NCBI GenBank assembly: GCA_902790375.1
Contig: CADARY010000035.1
Span: forward strand, 1-58,796
Direction: 5' to 3'
Length of the DNA: 58,796 nucleotides
From: Oscillospiraceae bacterium
Lineage (GTDB): Bacteria > Bacillota > Clostridia > Oscillospirales > Oscillospiraceae
Positions within the stretch are counted from its first letter, which is position 1. Every line of letters begins with the position of its first letter. A program made the translations under genes and the position numbers. Below, one piece after another: positions 16,938-25,726 of this stretch. The notes under the pieces were generated by a model. It made no database searches. It was not told the DNA's origin and saw only the letters and a program-made list of their open reading frames with translations.

Positions 16938-19358
16938 ATGAAGACCGCGCTGCGCAAGCTTCTGCCCCTGCTGCTGTGCCTGATTCTGTGCCTCTCCCTC
17001 GCCCCTGCGGCGTGGGCGGACGGGTACACCATCACCTTTGACCCCAACGGCGGGGATGGAAGCATGTATCCAGTAGCCTGTGGTTCAGGGATGATCACGC
17101 TACCGGCAAACACATTTACACGTCCAAAATATGCTTTCTGCGGCTGGAATACCCAGCCCGATGGGAGCGGAACCAGTTATGCTGACAGGAGTGTTATAAA
17201 CGTATCTCGTAACCTGACGCTTTACGCCCAGTGGGATTACCTCATCCTCTTCAACGGAAACGGCGGGGTTGGTTCTATGGAACCGCAGAGCATCATACCC
17301 GGTGAGAGGATAACGCTCAAAGCCAATGCCTTTACCCGAACAAATTACACTTTTTCTCACTGGAACACCCGGCCTGACGGGAGCGGCGAGAGCTATGCCG
17401 ACCAGGGCGATATCACGCCGAGCGCAAGCCTGACTCTCTACGCCCAGTGGTTCAAGACTGCCTATTCCGTTTATTATGACAAGAACGGCGGCGGCGGTAC
17501 GGCCATGGCCCCGAATACCATCAGTAAGTATGCTTTCGGTATTGTCAAGGATAATGCCTATATTGCGCCGAATGCGTTTAAGATCTTCGGCGAGTGGAAC
17601 ACCCGCCCGGATGGAACTGGCATAAGCTACCAGCCCGGCGACATTATCCGTTCTGACTCCATCCCCAGCGATATCACCCTTTACGCTATCTGGCGCGATA
17701 AGCTTGACATTTGGTTCTATCCCGGCGGAGGCGGCGGCACGACTACCGTCGAGGAGTACCCCAAGGACTCTGCGGTGAAGCTGCCGAGCTATTCCAGCCT
17801 TGGCTTTGAGGCGCCTGCCAACCAGACCTTCGCGGGCTGGCAGCTGGGAGACGACGAGGAAAATCTTTATAAATCCGGCCAGAAGGTTGTCTTCGGTGAC
17901 GTAGACAAAGTGGAAGACGACACAGTTTACACCACGGCAAGAACGGTCACCGCAAAATGGGGCGACACCATCACCATCACCTACGATCCCAACGGCGCGA
18001 CAGCCAGCTCCAGAAAGCTCCAGCGCGCAACCAAGAACACCGACACCCAGCTTGCCACCATGAGCCAGATCGGCTACACGTATCCGGGCTTTGAGTTCAA
18101 GGGCTGGGCCCTGTCCCCCGGCGCGAAGGTGCCCATGTATCTGGACGGCGCGATGGTTGAAGGCGGCTTCTCCTGGGATGCGACGCTCTATGCCGTCTGG
18201 GAACAGCATACCTTCACCGGCATCGTGACCATCAGCGGCAGCGTTTCCGGCAGCAAGATCCTTGGCTTCGTGGGCGAGATCCTGACGGCGACCGTCAGCG
18301 GTGAGAAGAAGTTCACCGATTTCAGCTACCAGTGGCTGCGCGACGGCGTCGCCATCGGCGGCGCGACAAAGAAGACCTTTGTCCCCACAGCCGCAGATTT
18401 TGAATGCCTCATCACCTGCGAGGTGACCGCAAACGACGCCCTTGAGGGCAAGACCAAGTCCAGCGTCAACTCGAAATTCATTGACGTTGAGGACGAAGAG
18501 GTAAAGGACATCGTCAACAACGGCGAGGCCGAGGTTGATGTCGTCTACGGCGTGTACGACGGCATGTACTACTCCGTCAACAACGGCCCGAAGCAGCTTG
18601 TCACCCTGAACGCCTCCGGCGCCTTCACCGTAAACCAGCAGGGCGTCTACCGCTTCTTTACGAGCGAGGCGAGCAATATACCCGTCGGAACCGTGTTTGT
18701 ATACAACTGGTGGACCGTTGGCTATTCCGTTGCTGTCGGTACGGGTGACAACAGCGGCAGCGGCACCGTCACCATGAAGCGCGGCAGCACCACTCTCTCC
18801 CGCAGCACGGTCATCAAGGACAGCTCCGGCGACGTCATTCTCCAGCCCTACAGCTACTATGGCTACAGCAACGTCTGGATCGTGCGTGAGGATGCCGGGT
18901 TCGCCGATCTCAGCTTGACGGTGAAGCCCGCTTCCAACAGCTACGCCCATGTCGCCCTCAACGGCGGCAGCTACAGCTCCTCCCGCACGGAGCGCGTCTT
19001 CAACCTCGGCACAATCAGCTCCCCGATGCTGTACAGCATTGCCTTTACGAGAGCCGATACATCACCAAAAACGGATATCGGTCTTTTCCTCCCTGCTTCT
19101 CTGACGGAGATCGAGGCGGAAGCCTTTGCGGGCGGCAGCTTTGAGTATGTCCGTGTTCCCGTCGGGGTCACGATGATCGGCTCGCGCGCCTTTGCGGATT
19201 GCCCGAATCTCAAGTACATTGAGATCAAGGGGCCGTCCACCGAGATCGCGCCTGACGCTTTTGACGGCAGCGACGGCATCACGATTTATGCCCCGTTCAA
19301 CAGCAGCGCCGCAGCCTATGCGCAGGAGCACGGCTTTGAGTGGATTGCCCTTCCCTGA
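16938..19358 (+). CDS. Secreted InlB-repeat / leucine-rich-repeat surface protein
   Basis: 806 residues from the ATG at 16938 (AAGGAGGAATCGCC). A signal peptide ends PAAWADG (about residue 28). At least five InlB B-type (Listeria-Bacteroides) repeats follow, each marked by FDPNGG or similar and by GWNTxPDGSG and LYAQW (residues about 30-420). Next come an Ig-like segment (YQWLRDGVAIGG, about 455-530) and a beta-rich middle. The C-terminus has one or two BspA-type leucine-rich repeats (FLPASLTEIEAEAFAGGSF, MIGSRAFADCPNLKYIEI). There is no LPXTG motif and no C-terminal membrane anchor, so wall attachment, if any, is by another route. Likely adhesin-like; function unproven. Confidence 0.85.
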   Translation: MKTALRKLLPLLLCLILCLSLAPAAWADGYTITFDPNGGDGSMYPVACGSGMITLPANTFTRPKYAFCGWNTQPDGSGTSYADRSVINVSRNLTLYAQWDYLILFNGNGGVGSMEPQSIIPGERITLKANAFTRTNYTFSHWNTRPDGSGESYADQGDITPSASLTLYAQWFKTAYSVYYDKNGGGGTAMAPNTISKYAFGIVKDNAYIAPNAFKIFGEWNTRPDGTGISYQPGDIIRSDSIPSDITLYAIWRDKLDIWFYPGGGGGTTTVEEYPKDSAVKLPSYSSLGFEAPANQTFAGWQLGDDEENLYKSGQKVVFGDVDKVEDDTVYTTARTVTAKWGDTITITYDPNGATASSRKLQRATKNTDTQLATMSQIGYTYPGFEFKGWALSPGAKVPMYLDGAMVEGGFSWDATLYAVWEQHTFTGIVTISGSVSGSKILGFVGEILTATVSGEKKFTDFSYQWLRDGVAIGGATKKTFVPTAADFECLITCEVTANDALEGKTKSSVNSKFIDVEDEEVKDIVNNGEAEVDVVYGVYDGMYYSVNNGPKQLVTLNASGAFTVNQQGVYRFFTSEASNIPVGTVFVYNWWTVGYSVAVGTGDNSGSGTVTMKRGSTTLSRSTVIKDSSGDVILQPYSYYGYSNVWIVREDAGFADLSLTVKPASNSYAHVALNGGSYSSSRTERVFNLGTISSPMLYSIAFTRADTSPKTDIGLFLPASLTEIEAEAFAGGSFEYVRVPVGVTMIGSRAFADCPNLKYIEIKGPSTEIAPDAFDGSDGITIYAPFNSSAAAYAQEHGFEWIALP

Positions 19359-19383
19359 GCGCTTTGTCATCACAGGCATTTAA

Positions 19384-19430
19384 AACCCCCGCGCGGCTGC
19401 GAAGCTTTGCCTCACAGCCGCGCGGGGGTT
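19384..19430. terminator. Bidirectional terminator between convergent genes
   Basis: Perfect 16-bp stem AACCCCCGCGCGGCTG (19384-19399) / CAGCCGCGCGGGGGTT (19415-19430). Confidence 0.85.
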
Positions 19431-19446
19431 GCGTTTCCTTCTCTTA

Positions 19447-19734
19447 TCAGGCCAGGAACTGGGCGTTGACCCAGCCGCTCGTGCCGGTTCTGGGATTGTA
19501 GACCCAGACGTAGGTTCTGCCGTCGCTGCCGGTGGTGTAGCCGCCGGTGATCTGCAGGGCCTGACCGTTGTAGCTCTCGCTGCCGCGGATCTCGTTGTTC
19601 GCATCATAGGTGGGCCGCAGCCGCATGGCCAGGTAGCCGGTCTGCAGGCCGGTGACCGTGACCCATCTGCCTTCGCCGTAGCCGCCGGAGACAGCCTCCA
19701 GCTCCTGATCCTTCATTTTGTTCAGCTCTGCCAT
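19447..19734 (-). CDS. Double-glycine-leader microprotein with SH3-like domain
   Basis: 95 residues from the ATG at 19734 behind GAGGAGGAATAAAA. The N-terminus MAELNKMKDQELEAVSGG is a textbook bacteriocin-type (ELxxVSGG) leader cleaved after Gly-Gly by peptidase-containing ABC exporters. The rest (about 77 residues, WVTVTGLQTG ... YVWVYNPRTG, GWVNAQFLA) resembles a bacterial SH3 domain, a wall-binding fold, not a bacteriocin. It follows the GGDEF gene by 38 bp on the same strand and probably shares its transcript. No exporter with a C39 peptidase domain is in the window. See the related genes at 25424, 32422 and 39155. Confidence 0.8.
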   Translation of the reverse strand: MAELNKMKDQELEAVSGGYGEGRWVTVTGLQTGYLAMRLRPTYDANNEIRGSESYNGQALQITGGYTTGSDGRTYVWVYNPRTGTSGWVNAQFLA

Positions 19735-19772
19735 TTTTATTCCTCCTCGTTTCGCTTTCCCGTTTCCGTTTT

Positions 19773-21170
19773 TCACGTATTGCTGCCGTGGGGATACGCC
19801 CGGCTTTTTTCCCGCATCCCGGGTTTATAGAAGCAGCAGCCGCTGCGCCCGTGATCCTTGACATCGTACAGGGCGATATCCGCCTCGTGGAACCTCTCCT
19901 GCGGATCGTCGGCGTCCGAGCGCAGGGAGACGCCGACGCTCACCGAGACCGGCGGCAGGCCGTCTGCGGTGTCCGCGAGATCGGCGTTGATCTGCCTGAC
20001 CTTGTTCTCGATCATACGCTGCACGCCCTCGTTGATGTGAACCATCAGCACCATGAACTCATCGCCGCCGATGCGGCAGACATAGTCGTCGGCCCGGAAG
20101 CTCTGCAGGAGGGTCACGGCGATCTTCTGCAGCACCTTGTCCCCGATCTCATGGCCGCAGCCGTCGTTGATGGTTTTGAAGTTGTCCGCGTCCACCAGCA
20201 GGAAGGCCGTGGTGGACAGATCCACGCTCTTTTTGATAAGGTCGTAGCCCGCGCGGTTGTAGACGCCGGTCAGCTCGTCATGAGAGGCCTTGAAGGAGAG
20301 ATTGTTGATGCTGCGCTTATAGACCGTATACATATTGTTGTAGGTGCCCGCCAGATAGCGGAACTCATGCGCGCCGGTGATGGGCAGCTTCTGGTCGTGC
20401 TTGATGTGCTCCACCGCCTGCAGCAGGGGATTGATGCCGAGGCTCGTGGTCACCCACAGCATGAGGATCAGGCTGATCGACTGCACCACGATCAGAACCG
20501 TCATCCACACGAGGTCCGTGCGCATGCGCCCCTCCATCTTCTGCTGGGTGTCGTGGGTCCCGTTTTTCAGCTCGTTGACGCACTCGTCCAGATGCCGGCG
20601 GATCAGCTCCTTCTGATCATAATACCCGCTGTCGTGCATCATGACCCGGGCCCGCTCCATCTTGCGCTCGGGCAGCAGCGCAAGATCCGTTTCCGTGAGC
20701 GTGACATCCTGCAGGGCGGTCGGAATGTCGCTGTCCTCCTCGGCGCTCAGCACAAGGCGCATGGCGTAGTATTCCCGATCCATCAGCGCAATCGACTCCT
20801 GCATGGCCTCCTTCAGGGCGGTCAGCGCCGCGCTCTCCGGCAGCCGTTCCTGCATCAGCTCAATGGCCTTGTCACGGCGGCGGTCGATCTCCGTCTCATG
20901 GAAATAGTTTTCGAGATGGCGCCGGTCCCCGATCACCGTGTAGCACTGGGCCTGCTCGGTCAGGTAGTCCGAAGCCTTCAGCAGCCGGTCCGCCGCCTCC
21001 TGCGTATCAATATAGATGTCCATCGCGCCGGACAGCGAACGGAAGGATTTGATCGTCCGATAGCTTGTAATCAACAGGGCCGCGGTAATGGCAAGGGAGA
21101 CGACGAGCATCACCATAAACGTCTGCCGGAGAGAAAGGCCGTCTTCCTTTATTCTGTTCAGCCAGCGCAT
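19773..21170 (-). CDS. Membrane diguanylate cyclase (GGDEF protein)
   Basis: 465 residues. Transmembrane helices at about residues 16-36 and 222-246 flank an extracytoplasmic sensory segment that is helical and rich in charged residues. The C-terminal catalytic domain carries CRIGGDEFMVL (GGDEF near residue 367) and an upstream RADD five residues before it, which fits a product-inhibition I-site. It should make cyclic di-GMP from GTP. A promoter with TTGACA-N17-CATAAT lies upstream. The SH3-like double-glycine gene follows it directly, hinting that a second-messenger enzyme and an exported wall protein are expressed together. Confidence 0.92.
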   Translation of the reverse strand: MRWLNRIKEDGLSLRQTFMVMLVVSLAITAALLITSYRTIKSFRSLSGAMDIYIDTQEAADRLLKASDYLTEQAQCYTVIGDRRHLENYFHETEIDRRRDKAIELMQERLPESAALTALKEAMQESIALMDREYYAMRLVLSAEEDSDIPTALQDVTLTETDLALLPERKMERARVMMHDSGYYDQKELIRRHLDECVNELKNGTHDTQQKMEGRMRTDLVWMTVLIVVQSISLILMLWVTTSLGINPLLQAVEHIKHDQKLPITGAHEFRYLAGTYNNMYTVYKRSINNLSFKASHDELTGVYNRAGYDLIKKSVDLSTTAFLLVDADNFKTINDGCGHEIGDKVLQKIAVTLLQSFRADDYVCRIGGDEFMVLMVHINEGVQRMIENKVRQINADLADTADGLPPVSVSVGVSLRSDADDPQERFHEADIALYDVKDHGRSGCCFYKPGMREKSRAYPHGSNT

Positions 21171-21247
21171 TGCATCCAGCCTCCGCTCTTAAAATGCTCC
21201 CCTCAGCAATCAAGAATGCACAGAGCAACAATGATAACATTGTTGAT

Positions 21248-21276
21248 ATTATGGCATTTTCTTCAAAAGCTGTCAA
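21248..21276 (-). promoter_or_regulatory. Promoter of the GGDEF gene
   Basis: Minus strand TTGACA (21276-21271), 17 bp, CATAAT (21253-21248). Confidence 0.8.
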
Positions 21277-21308
21277 TAGACGAAGCAATCTGTCGCTGAA
21301 ATTTTCCT

Positions 21309-21380
21309 TAAGGCAGCGCCGCGCAATCCACCTGCGGCATCTCCAGGAGATGCCGCAGTCATATTATGCGGTCTTGCCTT
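21309..21380. repeat. Short MITE-like element with AAGGCA termini
   Basis: TA-AGGCAGCGCCGCGCAAT at the left and the complement of AAGGCAAGACCGCATAAT at the right form imperfect terminal inverted repeats around a perfect CTGCGGCATCTCC/GGAGATGCCGCAG hairpin. The right terminus matches the end sequence of the elements at 49702 and 58700 (AAGGCAATACCGCATAAT). It may also act as the terminator of the PfkB gene. Right TA not conserved, so probably a decayed copy. Confidence 0.55.
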
Positions 21381-21428
21381 GGAAAAAGCGCCCACCCCGC
21401 GCGCCGTGCGTCAGGATGGGCGTTCCTT

Positions 21429-22373
21429 TTATTCCCGCTCTTTTTCCAGCAGCCGAAGGACCTGCGCCCGGTTTTTCAGGGCCGTCCCCGCGCCGACCGC
21501 GCCGGCGCAGATGGCGCCGCAGGCGTTGGCGAAGCGGAGCGCGGCGTCAGGGTCGCTGCCGCGCAGGATCTCGGTGGCAAGGCCCGCCGCGAAGTTGTCC
21601 CCCGCGCCGGTGGCGTCCACCGCCTGCACGGCGCAGGCCGGCAGCCGGAGCGAGCGCTCCCCGTTTCGAAAATAGCAGCCCTTTGCGCCGAGCTTGATGA
21701 CCACGTTCTTCACGCCGCAGTCGAGAAACGCCGCCGCCATCTCCTCGGGCGTGTCCCTGCCGGTGTAATAGCGGCCCTCGTCCTCGTTCGGGGTGATCCA
21801 GTCCATCAGCGGCAGGCTGTCCCGCAGATCCGCCAGCTTCAGAAAGCGGAAGTTCGGGAGCTTGGTGTCGGCAAAGACGAGCTGTCCGGCCCTCTTCGCC
21901 GCGCCGACAACCGCGGCGATGATCTCCGGATCGTCAAAGGGCGCGCGAAACAGGGAGCCGAGCAGGATGGCCCCGGCATCGGTGAAGCGCGCGCTGTCCC
22001 GCTCGGGGTGGAAGTTATAGCGGTGGGCGCCGTTGGTGATGGACTTGCGCGTCCCGTCGGCATGCACGAACATGGTGGTGACCGGCGTCGGATGGCTGTC
22101 CTCGCGCAGGATGCGCCCGGTGTCCACGCCGCAGCGGCGCAGCGCCGCCTCCACCATGTCCCCGGCATCGTCCCGGCCCAGGGCGCAGACGATCCCGGTG
22201 CGCGCGCCGAGCTTTGCCGCGGCCATCGCCTCGTTGACCGCCTCCCCGCCCACGTTGAGCGAGCCGGATTCGGCACGGAAGCCCGAGGCGGAGACCGGCT
22301 CCGGGTCAAAGCCGCGGATGATCGAGTCCACCAGGGCCATGCCGATACAGATCAGGTCAAAGCTGCGTTCCAT
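21429..22373 (-). CDS. PfkB/ribokinase family sugar kinase
   Basis: 314 residues. The C-terminal signature VDATGAGDNFAAGLA supplies the catalytic Asp and anion hole, and an N-terminal GGEAVNEAMAAAKLGA matches the family's substrate-side glycine motif. It phosphorylates a sugar or nucleoside hydroxyl with ATP; the exact substrate is not evident. The start lies 4 bp after the ychF stop with no strong ribosome site, so translation is probably coupled to ychF. Confidence 0.88.
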   Translation of the reverse strand: MERSFDLICIGMALVDSIIRGFDPEPVSASGFRAESGSLNVGGEAVNEAMAAAKLGARTGIVCALGRDDAGDMVEAALRRCGVDTGRILREDSHPTPVTTMFVHADGTRKSITNGAHRYNFHPERDSARFTDAGAILLGSLFRAPFDDPEIIAAVVGAAKRAGQLVFADTKLPNFRFLKLADLRDSLPLMDWITPNEDEGRYYTGRDTPEEMAAAFLDCGVKNVVIKLGAKGCYFRNGERSLRLPACAVQAVDATGAGDNFAAGLATEILRGSDPDAALRFANACGAICAGAVGAGTALKNRAQVLRLLEKERE

Positions 22374-22377
22374 CGTT

Positions 22378-23451
22378 TCAGATATTGAAGCGGAACATGG
22401 TCACGTCGCCGTCCTGCATGACGTAGTCCTTGCCCTCCAGGCGGAAGTGCCCCTTCTCCTTGGCGGCGGCCATGCTGCCGCAGGCCTTGAGATCCTCAAA
22501 GGCGACGATCTCGGCCCGGATAAAGCCGCGCTCGATATCCGTGTGCACCTTGCCGGCGGCCTTGGGCGCCTTGGTGCCGCGCACGATGGTCCAGGCGTGC
22601 ACGTCATCCTCGCCGGCGGTGAGGAAGGAGATGTAGCCCAGCAGATCGTAGGAGGTCTTGATCAGGCGGTCAAGGCCCGTCTCGGTCAGGCCCAGATCCT
22701 CCATGAAGATCTGCGCCTCCTCGGGCTCGAGACCGGCGATATCCTCCTCAAACTTTGCCGCCACCGGCAGCACCGCCGCGCCGCGCGCCTCGGCAAAGGC
22801 CTTGAGGGCCTGGAAATTCTTGTTGTTCGCCACGTCGGCCATGCCGCTCTCGTCCAGGTTTGCAACATAGATGACGGGCTTGACCGTCAGAAGGCCGCCG
22901 TCCACCAGGATGTCCTTGTCCTCCTCGGCAAAGGGGAAGTCGCGGGCGGGCTTTTCGGCCTCGAGGTGGGCCATGAGCTGCTCGCACATCTCCACCTCGC
23001 GCTTGTATTTCTTGTCGCCGCTCTTGGCGTTCTTCTTCGCGCGGTCCAGGCGGCGCTCCACGATCTCCAGATCCGCCAGGATCAGCTCCAGGTCGAAGGA
23101 CTCCGCGTCGCGCAGAGCGTCGGCCTCCTCGATAAAAACGCTGTCGTCGTCAAAGCATCTGACCACCTCGACCAGCGCGTCCACCATGCGGATGGCCTGG
23201 AACACCTCGCGCCCCTTGCCGCCGGCGGCCACGCCGGGGACGTCCACAAACTCGATGGTGGCGGGGGTGTACTTTTTCGGGTGGTAGTATTCCGCCAGCC
23301 AGTCAAGCCGCTCGTCCGGCACCCTGGCGGTGCCGATGTTGGGCTTGGCGGAAGCGTTGGTGTAGCTGCCCGTCTCCGCCTGGGAGCCGGTTAGGGCGTT
23401 GAAAAGCGTTGTCTTTCCCACGTTGGGAAGTCCCACGATGCCTAATTTCAT
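22378..23451 (-). CDS. ychF: Redox-regulated ATPase YchF (Obg family)
   Basis: 357 residues, typical length. G1 is GIVGLPNVGKTTLFNALTG (residues 4-22), the switch region has VPDERLDWLAEYY and the G3 motif is EFVDVPGVAAGG. The nucleotide-specificity motif reads YVANLDE (NxxE), the change that makes YchF prefer ATP over GTP. A C-terminal TGS domain holds GTKAPKAAGKVHTDIERGFI. Ribosome-associated ATPase involved in stress responses. It leads a two-gene unit with the PfkB kinase; ribosome site CAAAGGAGAC. Confidence 0.96.
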   Translation of the reverse strand: MKLGIVGLPNVGKTTLFNALTGSQAETGSYTNASAKPNIGTARVPDERLDWLAEYYHPKKYTPATIEFVDVPGVAAGGKGREVFQAIRMVDALVEVVRCFDDDSVFIEEADALRDAESFDLELILADLEIVERRLDRAKKNAKSGDKKYKREVEMCEQLMAHLEAEKPARDFPFAEEDKDILVDGGLLTVKPVIYVANLDESGMADVANNKNFQALKAFAEARGAAVLPVAAKFEEDIAGLEPEEAQIFMEDLGLTETGLDRLIKTSYDLLGYISFLTAGEDDVHAWTIVRGTKAPKAAGKVHTDIERGFIRAEIVAFEDLKACGSMAAAKEKGHFRLEGKDYVMQDGDVTMFRFNI

Positions 23452-23490
23452 ATATTCTTGTCTCCTTTGAAAGCATTCTCCGTGAGTTGC

Positions 23491-23519
23491 ATTATAGCAC
23501 AGAGAAACGGCTTTCTCAA
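23491..23519 (-). promoter_or_regulatory. Promoter of ychF
   Basis: Minus strand TTGAGA (23519-23514), 17 bp, perfect TATAAT (23496-23491). Confidence 0.8.
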
Positions 23520-23569
23520 TAGGAGAAATGCGCCGGGGCTTTGATCCTCCGGAGTTTGCGGAAAAACGA

Positions 23570-23598
23570 TTGACACGGGAAACGGGGCGTGATATAGT
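23570..23598 (+). promoter_or_regulatory. Promoter of the small phosphatase gene
   Basis: TTGACA (23570-23575), 17 bp, TATAGT (23593-23598), 90 bp before the ATG. Confidence 0.8.
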
Positions 23599-23687
23599 CT
23601 GCGCATGTTAGCGCGCCCTAATGGTTCGATCCGCTCCGGGTCTTCCTGCTCCGGCGGACCTGAGCGCAGAAGAGGAGGTCATGCCGC

Positions 23688-24158
23688 ATGTGGCTGAGAC
23701 GGAAAAAGGGCCTTGAAGTGTATGTAATGAGCCGGGAAAGCGCGGTCGAATACTGCCGCGGCAAGCACCGGGAGCCGGCGGTCATCATCTCCATTTCCGA
23801 CCCCAGCCGGGAGTATGACGAGGCCCCCTTCTGCACAAGGGAAAACCGCGTGGCGGATATTCTCCCGCTCTGCTTCAGCGACGCCGAAGAGCCCGGAAAG
23901 GACGTATACGGCCTGGATGTGGAGGAGGAGGATCTCATGCAGGACGAGGACGCAAGGAAGGTGGCGCGCTTTGTGCTGGACAACCGCGACAAGCGCATCA
24001 TTGTCCACTGTGACGCCGGGATCTCCCGCTCTGCCGGGGTGGGCGCCGCGATCGTCAATTACTTCACCGGGGACGCCCGCAGCTTCTTCGAGTCGGGACA
24101 GTACGAGCCCAACATGTGGTGCTACTCCAAGGTCATGACGGCCCTGGTCGAGGCCTAA
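23688..24158 (+). CDS. Small dual-specificity/tyrosine phosphatase-like protein
   Basis: 156 residues. The P-loop VHCDAGISRSAGVGAAI fits the HCX5RS signature of cysteine phosphatases (nucleophile Cys, catalytic Arg and Ser). A conserved aspartate for general acid catalysis could lie in the DVEEEDLMQDED stretch upstream. The fold is the compact dual-specificity type, found in many anaerobes with unknown substrates. The start follows GAGGAGGTCATGCCGC; a nearer ATG is out of frame. Monocistronic, between its own promoter and a terminator. Confidence 0.85.
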   Translation: MWLRRKKGLEVYVMSRESAVEYCRGKHREPAVIISISDPSREYDEAPFCTRENRVADILPLCFSDAEEPGKDVYGLDVEEEDLMQDEDARKVARFVLDNRDKRIIVHCDAGISRSAGVGAAIVNYFTGDARSFFESGQYEPNMWCYSKVMTALVEA

Positions 24159-24164
24159 AGCACA

Positions 24165-24195
24165 AGAGGGACATGGTATTTCGCCATGTCCCTCT
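24165..24195. terminator. Terminator between the phosphatase and L,D-transpeptidase genes
   Basis: Perfect 12-bp stem AGAGGGACATGG (24165-24176) / CCATGTCCCTCT (24184-24195) between convergent genes. Confidence 0.8.
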
Positions 24196-24215
24196 CGCTG
24201 TTTCCCTGCCCTGTA

Positions 24216-25343
24216 TCAGCCGTAGCCCCAGGTCAGCACGTCCCAGCCGCCGTCCGCCGTGCGGGCAAGCCACCAGCCGTAGTCGGTGTACTCCTTATCG
24301 GCCTCCCAGGCGCCGGCCTGCTCCATCGGAGAGTGGAAGTCCGTCAGGAAATGCGCAACCTGGGTATAGTGTCCGTCGGGGTTGAGCTCATTCATCCACC
24401 TGAGGTTTTCCTCATTGTTGTTCTCGTCCCCGGCATAGCGGATGCTGTGCAGCTCGCAGCCGTCCCAGGCGGCGAACTTCGCCTTGATTTCGGAGACCGC
24501 AGCTTCAAGCTCCGCCTGCGTGAAGGGGACGGATACGCCGTAGAAGACCGTGACGGTCGGCTGGAAGCCCCAGTCCTTCCAGGTTTCGGGGCTCAGGCGC
24601 TCCAGCGTGTCGATGACGACCGCGCAGTCGGGCCGCACACGCTGCATGACCTGCTTCATGATGTTCTCCGGCAGGGAGACGCAGCCGCCCGTGTAGGGCT
24701 TGAGCGGGCCGAAGCAGTGCAGGAAGATGGCGGAGCCCCTGCCGGGCGTGCCGGCTTCGTTGAAGCTGATGTTGAGGCAGTACTGGTACTGGTATTCATA
24801 ATCGACGATATGCTCGCTGTCGTCCTTGACAAGCTCCGGATAATCCCTGATATCCACCATTTCGTTGTAATGGTACGCCGGATCACCGGACCACCAGGTG
24901 TCGTCCGTGACCTGGGTATAGGGGATCGCGCAGCCGGGGTCGGGGGCGATGCCGAAGGCCCTGTTGAAATGATAGACGCCGACGGGTGTCTGGCCGCAGC
25001 CCTCTTTATGGTCGGCGTCGAAGCACAGTCCGTTTTTACCGACGAAGCCGGGGGTGGAAAGGATCTGCTTCCAGCTGCCGTTTTCGTCCCGCTCATGCAT
25101 GGAGACGGTGGCGGTGGTCTTATCCATGCCGAAGCCCGCCACGACAAAGAGCTGTTTCGTGTTCTCATCTTTTGCCGCTTCCAAAGCCGTGACCCACGCG
25201 GGCGAATCCTCCTCATGCTGAATGGAGGCGTGGAGCCGATCCTCGACCTGGTCGGCAAGACCCGGCTCCGCCGCCGAGGCGCAGGCGGCCGACGCGCCGA
25301 GCAGCAGCACGGCGACCAGAAGCATGGCGATCGTTTTTTTCAT
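24216..25343 (-). CDS. Secreted L,D-transpeptidase (YkuD family)
   Basis: 375 residues. The N-terminal signal peptide reads MKKTIAMLLVAVLLLGASAA, followed by CASAAEP; a lipobox is possible but imperfect, and cleavage at ASA-AE is more likely. The YkuD core has the signature His209 in FLHCFGPLKPYTGGCVSLPE with nucleophile Cys221 in GGCVS. These enzymes make 3-3 crosslinks or attach proteins to peptidoglycan outside the membrane. The C-terminal 120 residues are an extra domain. The LysM double-glycine gene lies 80 bp upstream on the same strand, a suggestive wall-related pairing, with a GC-rich hairpin between them. Confidence 0.88.
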   Translation of the reverse strand: MKKTIAMLLVAVLLLGASAACASAAEPGLADQVEDRLHASIQHEEDSPAWVTALEAAKDENTKQLFVVAGFGMDKTTATVSMHERDENGSWKQILSTPGFVGKNGLCFDADHKEGCGQTPVGVYHFNRAFGIAPDPGCAIPYTQVTDDTWWSGDPAYHYNEMVDIRDYPELVKDDSEHIVDYEYQYQYCLNISFNEAGTPGRGSAIFLHCFGPLKPYTGGCVSLPENIMKQVMQRVRPDCAVVIDTLERLSPETWKDWGFQPTVTVFYGVSVPFTQAELEAAVSEIKAKFAAWDGCELHSIRYAGDENNNEENLRWMNELNPDGHYTQVAHFLTDFHSPMEQAGAWEADKEYTDYGWWLARTADGGWDVLTWGYG

Positions 25344-25376
25344 TTTGCTCTCCTCACTGTTCCTGTCATAATACTG

Positions 25377-25414
25377 AACACGCCGGGGGAAGCACTTGGG
25401 ATTCCCCCGGTGTT
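25377..25414. terminator. Hairpin between the LysM microprotein and L,D-transpeptidase genes
   Basis: AACACGCCGGGGGAA (25377-25391) pairs with TTCCCCCGGTGTT (25402-25414). It lacks a U-tract on the minus strand, so termination may be partial. Confidence 0.5.
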
Positions 25415-25423
25415 TCTCTTCTC

Positions 25424-25660
25424 TCAGCGGACGCGGATCACGTCGCCGACGCGGATGACGTCTATGTTCTTGATCTTATCGGGGTTGAGCTGCTGGATGG
25501 CGTAGGGGCTGGTGCCGAACATCTGGGCGATGTTGCCGAGATAGTCGTTCGGGGCGATGCGGTAATAGGTCGCGACGCCTTCGGTCCAGTACTGGCCGTT
25601 GGCATGGGCGGCTCCGCCGGTGATGTTTCCTGCCTGCTGATCGTTGATGATGTTAGCCAT
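25424..25660 (-). CDS. Double-glycine-leader LysM microprotein (copy 1)
   Basis: 78 residues, start at ATG 25660 behind AAAAGGAGATAATCATC. Residues 1-16 (MANIINDQQAGNITGG) form a short double-glycine leader. The mature part is almost only a LysM domain (YYRIAPNDYLGNIAQMFGTS, then YAIQQLNPDKIKNIDVIRVG), which binds N-acetylglucosamine in peptidoglycan. There is no Sec signal. Nearly identical to the gene at 32422 (6 differences in 78 residues). Its promoter carries the paired TGTGAC boxes shared with two other double-glycine genes. Likely exported and bound to the wall; the exporter is elsewhere. Confidence 0.85.
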   Translation of the reverse strand: MANIINDQQAGNITGGAAHANGQYWTEGVATYYRIAPNDYLGNIAQMFGTSPYAIQQLNPDKIKNIDVIRVGDVIRVR

Positions 25661-25726
25661 GATGATTATCTCCTTTTCATTTTATTCGTTTTTCGTTTCC
25701 TGTCTGTTTTCCCTGCTTGCGGGATC

